A DNA stretch of 64,000 nucleotides from Chamaecyparis obtusa. Taxonomy: Eukaryota; Streptophyta; Pinopsida; Cupressales; Cupressaceae. The position numbers were made by a program, and so were the translations under genes. Below are positions 36,421 to 48,544 of the stretch, one piece after another (position 1 is the first letter of the stretch; every line of letters begins with the position of its first letter). Location of the stretch: the NCBI GenBank assembly GCA_027943335.1, contig BSBK01001114.1, forward strand, positions 1 to 64,000, given 5' to 3'. The notes beneath the pieces are model-generated. The model was not told the DNA's origin. It saw nothing but the letters and a program-made list of their open reading frames with translations, and ran no database searches.

Positions 36421-38583
36421 CAGAAAATTGATTTCTGGCCTCATCAACTTTGAAACTTTTTAAAAAAATTTGCACTATGTCTATAAGTCCGTACATCCCT
36501 GGGTATGGAATCTCATGCAAAGATTCCCACTGTGTCGCAAAATTTTTTGCTAGCTCTAGCATTTCCTGATGTGAAAAAAGGTGTTTTCTCGCGCGGGACT
36601 ATGCATTTCCTGGCGCGAGTCATGATATCAGAGTTTTAAAATTTTTAGTTTCTACAATTCCTGTTATTGTTTTCTAACATTTGCTACTTGCTGTGATTTT
36701 CATATCTATGTTTTTCTGACATAGCATAATAGTGGGTTGCAGGACGTTTGACAAAGACTACATAACTATGCATACTTACTGATGGTTTGCTTGTAGGACG
36801 TTTGTCAAAGCCATTTTAAAAACATTTTGTTTGTTTACTACTTTATTCACATAGTTTAAATAGGGCCTTGTGAAGATTTCTTAAGGGTCTTGATAGCAAG
36901 ATAGGGTAATAGGCTCCCCATTACATGGAAGTGATGCCCATGGATGAATGCAAGACCTAGATTTTGCTAGCATGATAGATGCCTAGGGAAGCAAGGAAAG
37001 GTAACAAATCTTTAGCACATTCATTTGTTAAGGGATTGTGCTCTTCTCTCTTTGAGAGAATCAGAAACCCAAAAGCTTGTGGATTGGTTGAAGAGGAGTT
37101 AGCTCGGTGATAGACATGTCTGGTGTGTTTGGTTAAGGTGAGGAGGTAGAGGATTATGCTCTTCTCTCTTTGAGAGAATCAAAAACTCTGACCCTTGAAT
37201 CCAAGCCAAGTTTGTGTCACCTTTAGAAGGCCTGCCGGAAGTTGAACCTCCAGGAATGACCCAAGTGAGTACACACCTTTTGCTGGTGATTCCACCTCAC
37301 TATAATAAAGTAGCTTTTTTGAGTCTAAAGACTCCAATTCCATGTTAACTTCTTTCTCTTGATCTATGACTATCATCTTGAGAAAGCTCTATCTATTGTA
37401 CTGAGCGGCGCCGCTTCTAGCCCTGCTTGCGGGGGTGTATAACTTTCAAGTGTCAGTGTGGTTGTGAGGCCCTAGCCCTGTATCGAGGGCATCAAAGGTT
37501 AGTGTGAATGGAAGCCTATTAAACACTCTCTTAGTTAGTTGTCTACCTGGTTCACCTCTGAAAGGAGACATAATCTTTGCGCGGGGAGGGGAAAGAATCT
37601 CTCCCCTAGATTCTCACCATAGGCATGCACCTGGACATTTGAAGGTGGTATATGAAACTAGCCCCTACTTCAAGGGTAACCTTTGAACATATATTATTGA
37701 GTCCTTGGAAACACCAAAAACATGGGTGCCCTCTAGGGGGTGACACGGCTGTGTGAGGTGAACGCATGCACATAAGTTGTGAGGCATAGATTTTGTCTCC
37801 TCTACCATTTTCTTTGTAAGGATAACTAAGTGTTTGTTTTGAGTCTTAAACCGTCCAACATGATCAAACTTGTCAAGACTCCCATGATTCTTTCAAGTTG
37901 CTTTGTCCTTGGTAGAACTATTTTCGACTACTGATTGCTTCACTATTGCTTGTTAAGTCTGAACTCTATGCTTGTAAATGATTGATTTCAAACATTCAAA
38001 CTAAGATTTATTGATTCAAACTATCCTAAATCAATCCAAAAAATGGAAATTTTTCTAGAGAATAGTTCACGTTGTGTCTTGAAATCTAATTCTATCTCAA
38101 AAATTGTATCAGACTGTCAAACTTTGGCCTTTTCCCACGCGAGATTTCACTTTCCTGTGCATTTCCTCATATGAGACAACACATCTTCACGCACACTTTA
38201 GCATTCCCTCGTGCAAGACTGTATCTTGATTTTCAAAACAACAATCTATTCCCCGTCAGCTGATCAATTTTATGCCTGATCTGGTTCTTGCCTAGCGTCC
38301 GTCTGCCTGTTCTTCTATTGTCCACTACCTGAAACTAGATGTCTCAAGTTGAGAACTAAATGATTACTACTTAAACTCACGTTGTCTCTCTATTGTCTAT
38401 CTTTTTCCTATTGTGCTCTTGTACCTTGCGATGCAATAGTCACATCTTGGTTGTTCTAGCCTTACTCTCGATGATTCGTGTCGATTGCATCTCACTTTTA
38501 TCACTTTTTTGCTATCCCAAAGATAGAGTTCTAAGCATAATCCTAAGTCCTCTCTCATTACTTAATCTTTGTCTATGACTGTT
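36421..38583 (+). other. Leader of the Tat element
   Basis: 2.2 kb without a conserved ORF. Features: a repeated 'gcaggacgtttgacaaag' (36741, 36795), a 35-bp block 'tgctcttctctctttgagag' duplicated about 120 bp apart (37038, 37158), and CG-rich words such as 'ctcgcgcggg' and 'ggcgcgag' in low-GC DNA. Long leaders are usual in this lineage. Confidence 0.65.
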
Positions 38584-40560
38584 ATGACTAGAAGTGGCAA
38601 CACATTCCCCTTACGTGGTACTAGACAAGGTAGAGGTAGATCTCGCAATCAAGGAAGAGGTCATCCCGAACTTGTCATGTAATCTGAGTGCTGCGAGGGA
38701 TCCTCATGTTCCACCTTGTCAGTTACCTCAAAAGAGAGCCCATCTCTATCCTCATCTCCTATCAGTCAACCTCACATCAGACGTTCATTCCGCATAGATA
38801 TTAGTTCGAATCAGAATCCAGTGTTCGAGGAATGTTATAATTCATTGTTTCAAATATAGCCTGACTTATTATTTCAAGAACAACATAACCCATTGTTCCA
38901 AGACCAACAAAACTCTGAAAGGTCACCATCTAAACTTGACCCTATTGTCGTGACTTCTTGGCATACTACACACACTCATACTAAGTCTGTGTACGTTGCA
39001 CACTCGCACACTAACAAGATGGAAGAACAATACCATTACCAAGAGGGTGAATATAGCAAAAGTCATGATCAATCTCGAAACAACCAACATCAAGATCAAT
39101 TTTGAAACAACCAACATCATGATCAATTTTGAAATGACCAGCGTCAAGATCAATCCCAAAATGACCAGCATCTATATCAATCCCCAAGCATTTTTTAAAT
39201 TCTTGGTAACAACAATGAGGAGATAACCCAAAATGACATAGATGTTGCAAAAGCCAATAAAAGTCTTCTCAAGATGATGGAAATTCTCCTTGTAGAAGAG
39301 AAGGAGAAATACTTTCTAGAACTGGCCAAACAAGGAGCCAAGTTACCCCCAGATTTCAAAATAGAGACACTTGTGGTCAAAGAAGAGGAATCTGAGACCG
39401 CTAAGCTACAAAAGTTGGTTCGAGACATGCAAGACCAAATCAGTCAACTTGTGAAGGATAAGGATAAACCAGCACAAAAGTTCACACTGGAAAACATCTG
39501 TCCTTTCCCCTTCAATAAAAGTCTCTGCATGCCACCTTTTCCCAAAGGCGTAGAACTTCCCAAATACAACAAATATCTGGGTACTACTGATCCCCAAGAT
39601 CACTTAAGAGAGTTTGGTGCTCTATCTATGGAGTTTATACATGACCAAACTTACCTCATGCGTCTCTTTCTGCGTAGCTTGGGTGGATCTACTATGGAGT
39701 GGTTCTCTCAACTACCCACTGGCATCAAGTCTTTTGATGAGATTATTAATTTGTTCCTCCAACACTATTCACACAATATCCTGCATCCAGTTAATATCTG
39801 AGACCTTTGCAATCTAAAACAATGACAAGGGGAACCTTTCTTGACATTTCTCTAGAGATGGAGACAACTCTATACAAAATATCCCCGCAAACTACCTGAG
39901 TCTGAAAAGCTCGATATCTTTTTAGACAATCTTGTCCCTGATTTTGGGTATCAAGTACAGTTGCAAGGCCCCCTAAATTTAGATAATATGATTAAACAAG
40001 CTGTGAGAATAGAAGCATTCATGGTTAAGAAAGGAGAGCTGACTTTGCACAAGGATAACAAATAGGGGTTTTCCTCCTCAAACAAGGACAAAGCTAAGTT
40101 TGTCAACAAAAACCGAGATGTTGTGAATGATGGAGTTGTTGACAATGTGACCCCAAAACCTTCGAAGGTTGTTTTCAACCTTACCTCCAGTATGAAGGCA
40201 ACCAAAGCCACTGAAAAGGCTACAACAGATACTCAACAACCTTCCAGGTTTTCTAGAAACAAACCTTGGGCCCCTCGACCCAAACGTGAGTTCACTTCCC
40301 TAGGAGAACCCATTGATGTGGTTTATAAGACCCTCGTACAAAACCAAATACTCACTCCTCTAGAAAATTTGTGTCCTTATGATCCACAACCACGACCTGC
40401 TTGGTGGAATGAATCCGCATAATATGATTACCATCAAAACAAGGGTCATAAGACTTTCGACTGCATTCAACTTCGACATAAGATCCAAGATTTTATTGAT
40501 AATGGTGATATTGTTGTGAGTGGTCATAACAAGAACTTAGATCATTAGGCATTTAAGGAC
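38584..40560 (+). pseudogene. gag: Tat gag
   Basis: Starts at ATG 38584 (MTRSGNTFPLRGTRQGRGR). A Gln/Asn/His/Asp-rich tract with an 8-residue repeat (NNQHQDQF-type, 39075-39190) follows, then the gag core: FPKGVELPKYNKYLGTTDP, HLREFGALSMEF, FLRSLGGSTMEWFSQLP and SFDEIINLFLQHYS. Further on, LQGPPNLDNMIKQAVRIEA and a finger-like YHQNKGHKTFDCIQLRHKIQ. One frame runs through, with stops near 38678, 38860, 39105, 39132, 39198, 39799, 40063 and 40420. Forms the particle shell by family. Almost all stops are single-base changes. Confidence 0.88.
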
Positions 40561-41091
40561 CCCTTTCCTCCTCACGAGAAGGGTGAATCTTCTAAGACCA
40601 AGAATTCCAACACTAAGGTTAACTACACATACAGTACCAATGACAATGTCATTAATATGGTAGAACTTGCTGAGATCGAATACTGTGATGTGATCACCAT
40701 CAAAGGGAGCGAGGATGCTCCTAAGCCTAAGACTCTGTTTGTCCTGTGAGGTCTTGTGTCTTCCTCTTCCAAACCAGAACAATCTCAGGATTGTGCAAAC
40801 ATTGTTACCTGATCTTGTGCGAAGATTGTTCTTAAGGGTCCCGAGCCTTCCACATCTGCACCGAAACAACCTGTGGATAAAGTTGTTGTTGGCCCCGCCA
40901 AAAAGAACTTAAAATTGGTCCCCACACCTAGCACTACTAATTACAGCATCCTAGACTAGTTGCAACGTACCAACGCTTAGATCACTATCTTTGAGTTATT
41001 GAAGATCTCGCCTGCTCATAGGCAGATTCTTGATAAAGCCCTCGCTGAGGCAAATGTCCCAAAATATTTGGATCTTGACTGATTTCAATCC

Positions 41092-42120
41092 ATGGTGGGT
41101 CACTTGACCTCACCCCATTATCTATCTTTCTCCAAGGAAGATGACCATTCTCTGAGCCATCCGCACAATGCCCCTCTGCATATTGAAGTCATGATAGGCC
41201 CAAAGCGCATCTATTGCGTCCTCATTGATAATGGTGTTGGCCTTAATATTTGCTTTGCTAAGCTACTCACCCAATTAGGCTATGATGAAGATTGCATAGA
41301 TGCCCACAAGAAAATCACCATCAAGGCATATGATGAAGAGGAATGAAAATCCAAAGGTCTAGTTGTGCTGCCAATCTGAGTTGGACCTGTTGAGAGGGAT
41401 GTCATCTGTCAAGTTCTAGATATTCCCCTTGCATACAATATATTGTTGGGAAGACCATGGATTCATGAAATGCAGGTAGTTCCATCCACATATCATCAAT
41501 GTATCAAGCTCCCATTTCATGGAGCAGAAGTAACAGTACCTGCCAATATGGGTTATTCTTGCAATACGCTCACACAATCTACTGACAACTTTGTCCCAAC
41601 CAACAAAGAGTCTACTGAATTCTTTGATGCCAAACTCAAAGAAATGGAACAGACTCTGAAACTCAAAGATACAGGCATGGGGGGGTATCAGATTGAACCT
41701 GTGTTGTCATTAGCAGCTCTACCTCCATCTCTGCATTCCTACGGGAGACCCTTTGGGAGCAATAAACCTTCTGTCATTTCTCCTCAAATAGTTTATGATG
41801 GTGCCTTTGTACAGGCCACAATGCCACTAGAAGATGAGGATGAGGACACGACCATTACAACTTGGGTTTATAAAGGTAAGGACACATTTGAAATAATCAC
41901 TCCAGCTCGTGACTTAGAACAAGAACCATACTGTGAAGCCTTCAAAATCATGAAGCACTTTGGTTACAAAGGGAGTGGCCCTATAGGGGTGAATGACAAT
42001 GGCTTACTTGAACCAACTGAAGCCATAGGTCGTCGAACTAAAGATACTACAGGTCTAGGCTTCAAGAAAATTTGGTTTCATTTAGGGATTAACAAATTTA
42101 TACCAGAACTTGAATTCTAG
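41092..42120 (+). pseudogene. pol (PR): Tat protease with G-patch-like segment
   Basis: Same frame as gag. CVLIDNGVGLNICFAKLLTQ (about 41215-41275) is the retropepsin active-site region and YNILLGRPWIHEM (41437-41475) the conserved second motif; one TGA lies between (41344). After a linker, MKHFGYKGSGPIGVNDNGL then TGLGFKK (41950-42070) resemble a G-patch, a small RNA-binding domain found in some plant gypsy polyproteins. Stop at 42118. Protease cleaves the polyprotein. Confidence 0.82.
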
Positions 42121-43230
42121 CCAGAACCTAAAGACACCACCATAGTTGCAAATTCAGAGGATAGCTCTGATGAGGATATCTTTCCCTATCATATTCCTCC
42201 AGATCTTGCTGCATTCCTTGCAGAACTAGATGATTTTGTACCACATGTCAGTACGACAGAGATTGACAGTGATTCTGATGACACTGCCTTAGTTACTCCA
42301 CTGACATACGAGCAGTTGATAGAAATGCAAATTACTAATCCTAATTATGTGGGTGAATTGTACATGCCACCATCCTTTCAAGATTAGTTCAAGAAAGAAT
42401 GAAACTAGCAAACCATTAATACTACAAGAGATGAAAATGAGTCAGATGGTACAACAAGTGTTGATGGAATTCCTATATCAAGCATCACTGAATCACATGA
42501 GTATGAGTTTGATTCCTTGTGTGATGGAACTTTTGATAAAGATATAGATGTTGTTCATGTGTATGAAAACCTTCTTGAAGTAGGTGAAGGCTCTAGTGTT
42601 AGGATGACTGAGTGTGATTCCACTAACATTAACATACCCTCTACTTCTGACGTGAGGTCTCGAAGGGACTCGAACACACCTCTGGATGAGATTTCTCTAG
42701 GGCTCAAATTTCTTATCTGTGCTTTCGATGACTATATTGTGAATGCACTTGAACCCACCACTTCTCTTTCACTCCACCATCCCAAGCTCATCAACTGGAA
42801 CTCTCCTTCTCCATCTAGTGAAGTCCTTACATTCCAGAATGACTATACTCTTTCCTATTACCTTAACGTTGTCGAACCTATAATGTTTTCCACCAGTGAA
42901 GACAATGTTAACATGACTGAAGCTAATATCAAGTATCTCAATCACAAAATTAAAATAAAAAATAATAGGTGCTCTGATGGTGAAAACCACATTGTGGCAG
43001 TTTCAGAGCCGAAAAAGTAAAAACAAAAGATGTATCCGAGGGTGAAAACCTCTTTGAGGCACCCGAGGATGGGATACTTGATACACTTCCAAGTCATTTT
43101 CAAGAAAGATCATCAGTGTTGATTGAGCCAACCCAGCCAGTGAACTTGGGTACAGAAGCTACACCTTAGATTATTCATTTGGTACAGTCACTATCTACAA
43201 AAGAGAAAGAAGAATTCACCAATTTATTTT
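42121..43230 (+). pseudogene. Acidic linker between protease and RT of the Tat element
   Basis: Continues the gag-protease frame with few stops up to 43020 (Asp/Glu/Ser-rich, e.g. SEDSSDEDIFPYHIPPDL). After about 43020 the frame changes. No known domain; such linkers are usual ahead of RT in the lineage. Confidence 0.65.
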
Positions 43231-44510
43231 GAAGCAAGATAGTCAATTTTACATGGACCTACTTTGATATTCCTGGATTGGATCCCAATATGATCATGCA
43301 TCACTTATCTATTACACTAGGTGTTAAGCTTGTTAAACAAAAGCTTCGTAAGATACATCCACATGTGGCACTCTTAGTCAAGGCGGAGTTAGAAAAACTT
43401 CTCAAAGCTAGTTTCATCAGAGCCATTGACTACGCAAAATGGATTTCCAATATTGTTCTAGTTTCTAAGCATGATAAATCCATTTGAGTTTGCACATATT
43501 TTTGGGACCTGAATAAAGCATGTCCTAAAGATGACTTCCCGTTGCCCAACATCGACCTAATTGTGGACATGACAGCCGGCTATGAAATGTACTCTCTAAT
43601 GGATGGTTTCTCTGGTTACAATCAGATAAAGATCATGCCAGAAGACCAAGAAAAGACAACCTTCACTTGTGCTTGGGGAACTTTCTGTTGGAATGTCATT
43701 CTCTTTGGACTTAAAAATGTTAGAGCTACATATCGAAGGGTTGTAACCACTATTTTTCATGACATGATGCACAAAACAATGGAAGACTATGTAGATGACA
43801 CTTTGGCTAAAAGCATGCAACAGAAAGCACATCTTGTAGATCTAGGTCCTATACTAGATCGAATGGAACAATTTAGTCTGAGGCTCAACCCAAAAAAGCA
43901 TGCATTTGGTGTCACTTTTGGCAAGCTATTGGGTTACATCATATCTGTTAAAGGCATAGAGGTAGATCCTAAGAAAGTTCAAGCTATCATGGAAATTCCT
44001 CTACCACACAACATCAATCAGATGAGAGGTCTCCAAGGTCAGTTACAATCTATCTGACACTTCATTGCACAACTGGTTGATAAGTCACAGTCCTTCACCA
44101 AGACTTTACATAAAGGTGTGACTTATGAGTGGAGCGAAGACTATGCCAAAGGGCTCACATAGATCAAGCAATACCTTGCAAATCCACCAATATTGATGCC
44201 TCCAATTCATGGGAAGCCACTCATCCTTTACATCTCAGCTACATATGCATCTTTGGGTACCCTGTTGGCTCAAGAAGATCAAAATAACAAGGAACGAGCC
44301 ATTTATTACATCAGTAGAACTCTGGTCTCTTATGAGATGAACTATTCAGTCATTGAGAAAGCTTGCCTAGTGGTGGTATTTGCTTCCTAGAAATTGCGGC
44401 ACTACATGCTTGCTCACACCATGCGTCTCATTGTTAAGATTGATCCATTAAAGTATCTACTTAGCAAAACTGCCCTCACAGGTAGACTGGAAAAGTGGGT
44501 CATGATGCTC
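43231..44510 (+). pseudogene. pol (RT-RH): Tat reverse transcriptase and RNase H
   Basis: RT motifs in order: VKQKLRKIHPH, LEKLLKASFIRAIDYAKW, DLNKACPKDDFPLPNID, YSLMDGFSGYNQIKIMPEDQ, EKTTFTCAWGTFCWNVILFG and the catalytic DYVDDTLAKS, then LGYIISVKGIEVDPKKV. RNase H follows with PLILYISATYASLGTLLAQE and YYISRTLVSYEMNYS. One frame, with stops at 43485, 44055, 44160 and 44388. A T-run (44517-44520) carries an extra base that shifts the frame after WVMMLSEF. The sequence pattern is that of the Tat lineage. Confidence 0.93.
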
Positions 44511-44511
44511 A

Positions 44512-45042
44512 GTGAGTTTTGACATTGAGTATGTAGAGAGGAAGGCCATCAAAGGACAAGAAATTGTAGATCAGTTGGCAGAAGCTCCTCTCAAGGATCA
44601 TCAACCATTGAACATTGAATTTCTAGATGAGTCCATAATGCTTCTCACACATCAAACATGGAATATGTTCTTTGATGGATCATTCACCCAGTAGGGGTCA
44701 GGTGTTGGAATATTGTTCATTACCCCATAGAGGTACTCTTTACCAAAGGCATACAAAATGTCATTTCCTTGTACAAATAACATTGCTGAGAATGAAGCCC
44801 TAATCAATGGCATGAAGATAGCCATAGAATGGAGAGTAGATGAACTTAAAGTCTTTGGAGACTCACAATTGGTCATTAATCAAGTTGATGACGTCTATCA
44901 GACAAAGGATGAAAAGCTGGTGCCTTATAAATGGATGGTCAATGATCTAAGAAAATACTTTGCACATATCACTTTCCAGCAGATTCCGAGAGCGGGTAAC
45001 AAAGCAGTTGATGCAATGGCTACTCTTGCCTCTATGCTATAG
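44512..45042 (+). pseudogene. pol (aRH): Archaeal-type RNase H (aRH) of the Tat element
   Basis: Second RNase H: MFFDGSFTQ (first acidic residue), NNIAENEALINGMKIAIEW (Glu), LKVFGDSQLVINQVDD (Asp) and IPRAGNKAVDAMATLAS (final Asp). This extra domain between RNase H and integrase is diagnostic for the Tat group. Stops at 44692 and 44728. Confidence 0.9.
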
Positions 45043-45075
45043 ATGCCATAAAATGACTTTTGACATGAATTCTTA

Positions 45076-46394
45076 GTGGAAACATTATGCTACCCAACCT
45101 ACAATACCCCTGAATCTAGGATGATCTATTCAATCATTGGACACGATTCATCCCGCTACCATCATATTTACTCCTACCTTTGTGACCAGATTATTTTGGA
45201 CACTTACACCCAGAATGAGAAACGTCAGCTAATCCGCATTGCTTCACGCTATGTCATTGTAGCTAACAACTTGTATGGCAAAATTTGGACAATACCCTCC
45301 TTAGGTGTTTAGAACTCGATGAGTCTAAACGTGTGTTAGTTGATGTGCATGAAGGCATTTGTGGTTCTCATTCAAGTGGCCTAACATTGGCTCGTAAGCT
45401 TATTAGAGCTGGTTACTATTCGACGGATATGGAAAAGGAAGCTACACAATACACCAAATCTTGCAAACAGTGTTAGCTACATGGAAATCTGATTCACGCT
45501 CCTGCCAAGGAGCTCATTCCCTTCATCAGTTTATGGTCGTTTCAGCAATGGGCCTTTGATTTGGTGGGTCAGATTCATCCTTATTCCTCGAAAGGATATA
45601 AGTTTATTATCACTGCTACAAATTATTTTACTAAATGGGTTGAGGCAGTACCTCTGACCATAGCTTATGGAAAATCAATAGCTAGGTTTATACTAAATTA
45701 CATCATCTGTAGGTATGGTGTACCCTCCTCAATAATCACTAACAATGGGGGCAGTTCAAGAACAAGGATCTAAAAGAGTTATGCACTAAATTCAAAATCA
45801 TTTAGCACTGGTCTTCCATCTATTATCCCTAGGGTAATGGACAAGCAGAAGCATCAAACAAGACAAGCTTTAAGATCCTACATCGCATAGTTCACAAATC
45901 TGGATGAGACTAGCATCTCCAAATTAGTCCAGCTCTATGGGCTTACCACACAAGTACAAGAACACCGATAGGGGTAATGCCCTTTGCTTTGGTTTATGAA
46001 GGGGATGTTGTGCTACCAATTGAGGTTGAGATTCCTACTTTGTGAGTCTCTCTGAAGAGCCTCATTACTGATGATGACATTAAATATATCTCGACTACAA
46101 GAGCTAGAACTACTAGATGAATGTTGGCAAGTGGCGTTCGATCACCTCTGAGTATATCAAAAAAGGATGTCTAAGAGCTACAATAAGAAGGTTAGACCAA
46201 GGGAATTCCAAGTGGGTGATCTTGTCCTGAGAGAGAACCCCAAGAATCAACAACAACGGATCCAGAAGGGAAAGTTTGAACCAAATTGGCTTGGTCCGTA
46301 TGTTATCACTGCAGCGTTTGGGTCTGGTGCCTATCAACTCTCTACTACTAAAGGAGAACAACTCAAAGATTTGATCAACGCTCTGCACCTCTAA
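45076..46394 (+). pseudogene. pol (INT): Tat integrase
   Basis: Zinc-binding start VDVHEGICGSHSSG with CKQC (HHCC type, 45330-45475), preceded by a frame change near 45300. The core has WAFDLVGQIHPYSSKGYKF (first Asp), and IITNNGG where ITDNG is usual, so the second catalytic Asp is Asn. The Glu segment GNGQAEASNKT is in another frame after a shift near 45770. The C-terminal part is FQVGDLVLRENPK and KFEPNWLGPYVI (46167-46394). Broken and missing a catalytic residue. Confidence 0.9.
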
Positions 46395-48389
46395 TGATTC
46401 TACAGCTGATACATCTTCTACATGCTCCTGTACATACATATTTTTTTAAAAAATCCTAAAAAATCATAAAATGTCTTGAAAAAATGATCATCTTAGTGAA
46501 AATCTGGTAAACAGGCACTTTGATGCATCTATTATCCTAGTGAAAACTTGGTAAATAGGTGCCTTGATAATACAAACAAATAAAAAATACAAAAATACAA
46601 AAAATACAAAAATACAAAAAAATAAAAAATACAAAAAAATTGAAAAAGAAAAAAATGTGCCATTGATGAAAACCTAGCAAACAGGCATCATGGTAGCAAA
46701 AATAGAATCTCTGCCAAGATGGTGAAAACCTAGTAAACAGGAACCTCTTGTTCCACAAAGCTATACCTCATTCAGCACCACTTGGCTCTGTACAACTGCT
46801 CCTTGCTTTCCTACTTTAGTTTGCTTTCCCGCTTTAGTTTGCTAGCTCATGCACTTGCTCTCAGTTATCTTCGAGATTATGCTTGACTCTACATGGATTG
46901 AAACTGGTCACGCTTGGGGACACCTTCTTGGTCTAGGGGGCATTGTCCTATCACTTTTGGAGGATCTTCCTTGCATCAGTCACCAGTGGTTCTCACTGTG
47001 TCTGCCTGCTGATGTTTTGTTCATACTCAGATCTCTCTCCTTGAGGATCCCTTGTATCAGTCACCAGTGGTCCTCACTGCATCTGCCTGCTGATACTTCA
47101 TTCACACTATGATCTCTCCTTGAGAATCTCTCTTGTGTTAATCACCAGTGGTTCTCATTGTATCTGCCTACTGTCACCGTCCTGTTGAGACTTCTTGCGC
47201 TGTATCCTTTCGATCCGACATCAATCTACTTAAACTATAAACTAAAACTAGATTTGTAACTCTCTGAAGCATGCTGAGCTTTTCTTTTGAGTGCTTGTCT
47301 TTTGTGCTTTACCATTCCTCCTTGAGAAACTCCAAGATGTCTATCTTGACCGAGAGAAGCGAAGACTAGGGGCATGATCTTTTCTTTGCTTTCTGTTTGC
47401 TAGTTTAGTTCCAATTATCCAAAGGATCTATATAAGAGGGGTGTCCACTATGAGAGCCTTCATCTCATGTTGGATGGATATGTGTACCTTGACTCCTTTT
47501 ATATGGAAAATTTGGTGAGGTTGGTTCTTCTCCTTATCTATTTGAGTGACTTCTTTCTGCTAGAAGTGAAATTTCTGACGCTCATCCTACGAAGTGAACG
47601 TAAGGGTCACTGCGAGCACCTTTTGTATGCTTATCATTCACTTAGCAAAAGGAGGAAATCTCACGTGTCTGGCATGTTTGTACACAAGGAACATTTAGGT
47701 CATTCTAGCAACTATGCTTTGATGCTTATGATTAACTTGCTAAATCAAAAGGAATAGGTGTTCAGGTCATTCTGGCTTCTTGTGCCTTAATGCTTACACC
47801 TCATTCTGACAACTCTAAGACTAATGTCATATTCATATTATCATGATTGCAATGTTAGTGAGGGTTGTACGACATCCTGCACTCGTCCGATGCTAAAAAC
47901 TATGTGATGATAATTATCTAATGGGTCCAACAACCAAGTTCTAGGGGTTCCATCTAGCTTAGGCTTGCATTTTCCTCCCAGGCTTGCATGGTAATGGTGT
48001 TTTGATGCTCACTTTGTTGCATTCTTCTGGATTTATTCACCAAGGGTTCTCATCTCACGTCTCGGGTTCATCTTGATTACACAACTGTCTGATCCTCACT
48101 CTTGCTCTTCAAAACAAATGTTCTTTTGGTTAGTACTTGTTGTGTATTGCAATATCCTCCATGAGATGATTAGTACCATATTCATTGCATTTCCATTGCA
48201 TTCACAAAGTGCATTACCAAAAACAACATGTGCATTTCATCCATACATAAATAAAGGAACCATGTGCATCTCATACATATTCATTTTGCATCTCATATTT
48301 AATCTACTCATTAATCATTTAGGTTACATCTCATAAAGCATCAACATGAAAGCAATAAATGACATGTACAATGATACCAAAAAAATGAG

Positions 48390-48392
<3 letters not shown>
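46395..48392 (+). other. 3' region of the Tat element, short tandem repeats
   Basis: 46490-46745 repeats 'gtgaaaacctagtaaacagg' four times around an A-rich (aaaatac)n tract (46575-46640). 46945-47170 holds three ~80-bp copies of 'atcagtcaccagtggt(t/c)ctcactg'. No coding domain recognised on either strand. Confidence 0.75.

Positions 48393-48470
<78 letters not shown>
48393..48470. repeat. (AT)n microsatellite
   Basis: About 39 AT units just beyond the end of the antisense ORF. Confidence 0.97.
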
Positions 48471-48474
<4 letters not shown>

Positions 48475-48544
48475 CAAATGTCAGTATACAAAACAATGGT
48501 GCCACTTGAGCACAGTCTATCAGGAATGGGCTACAATACATCAA

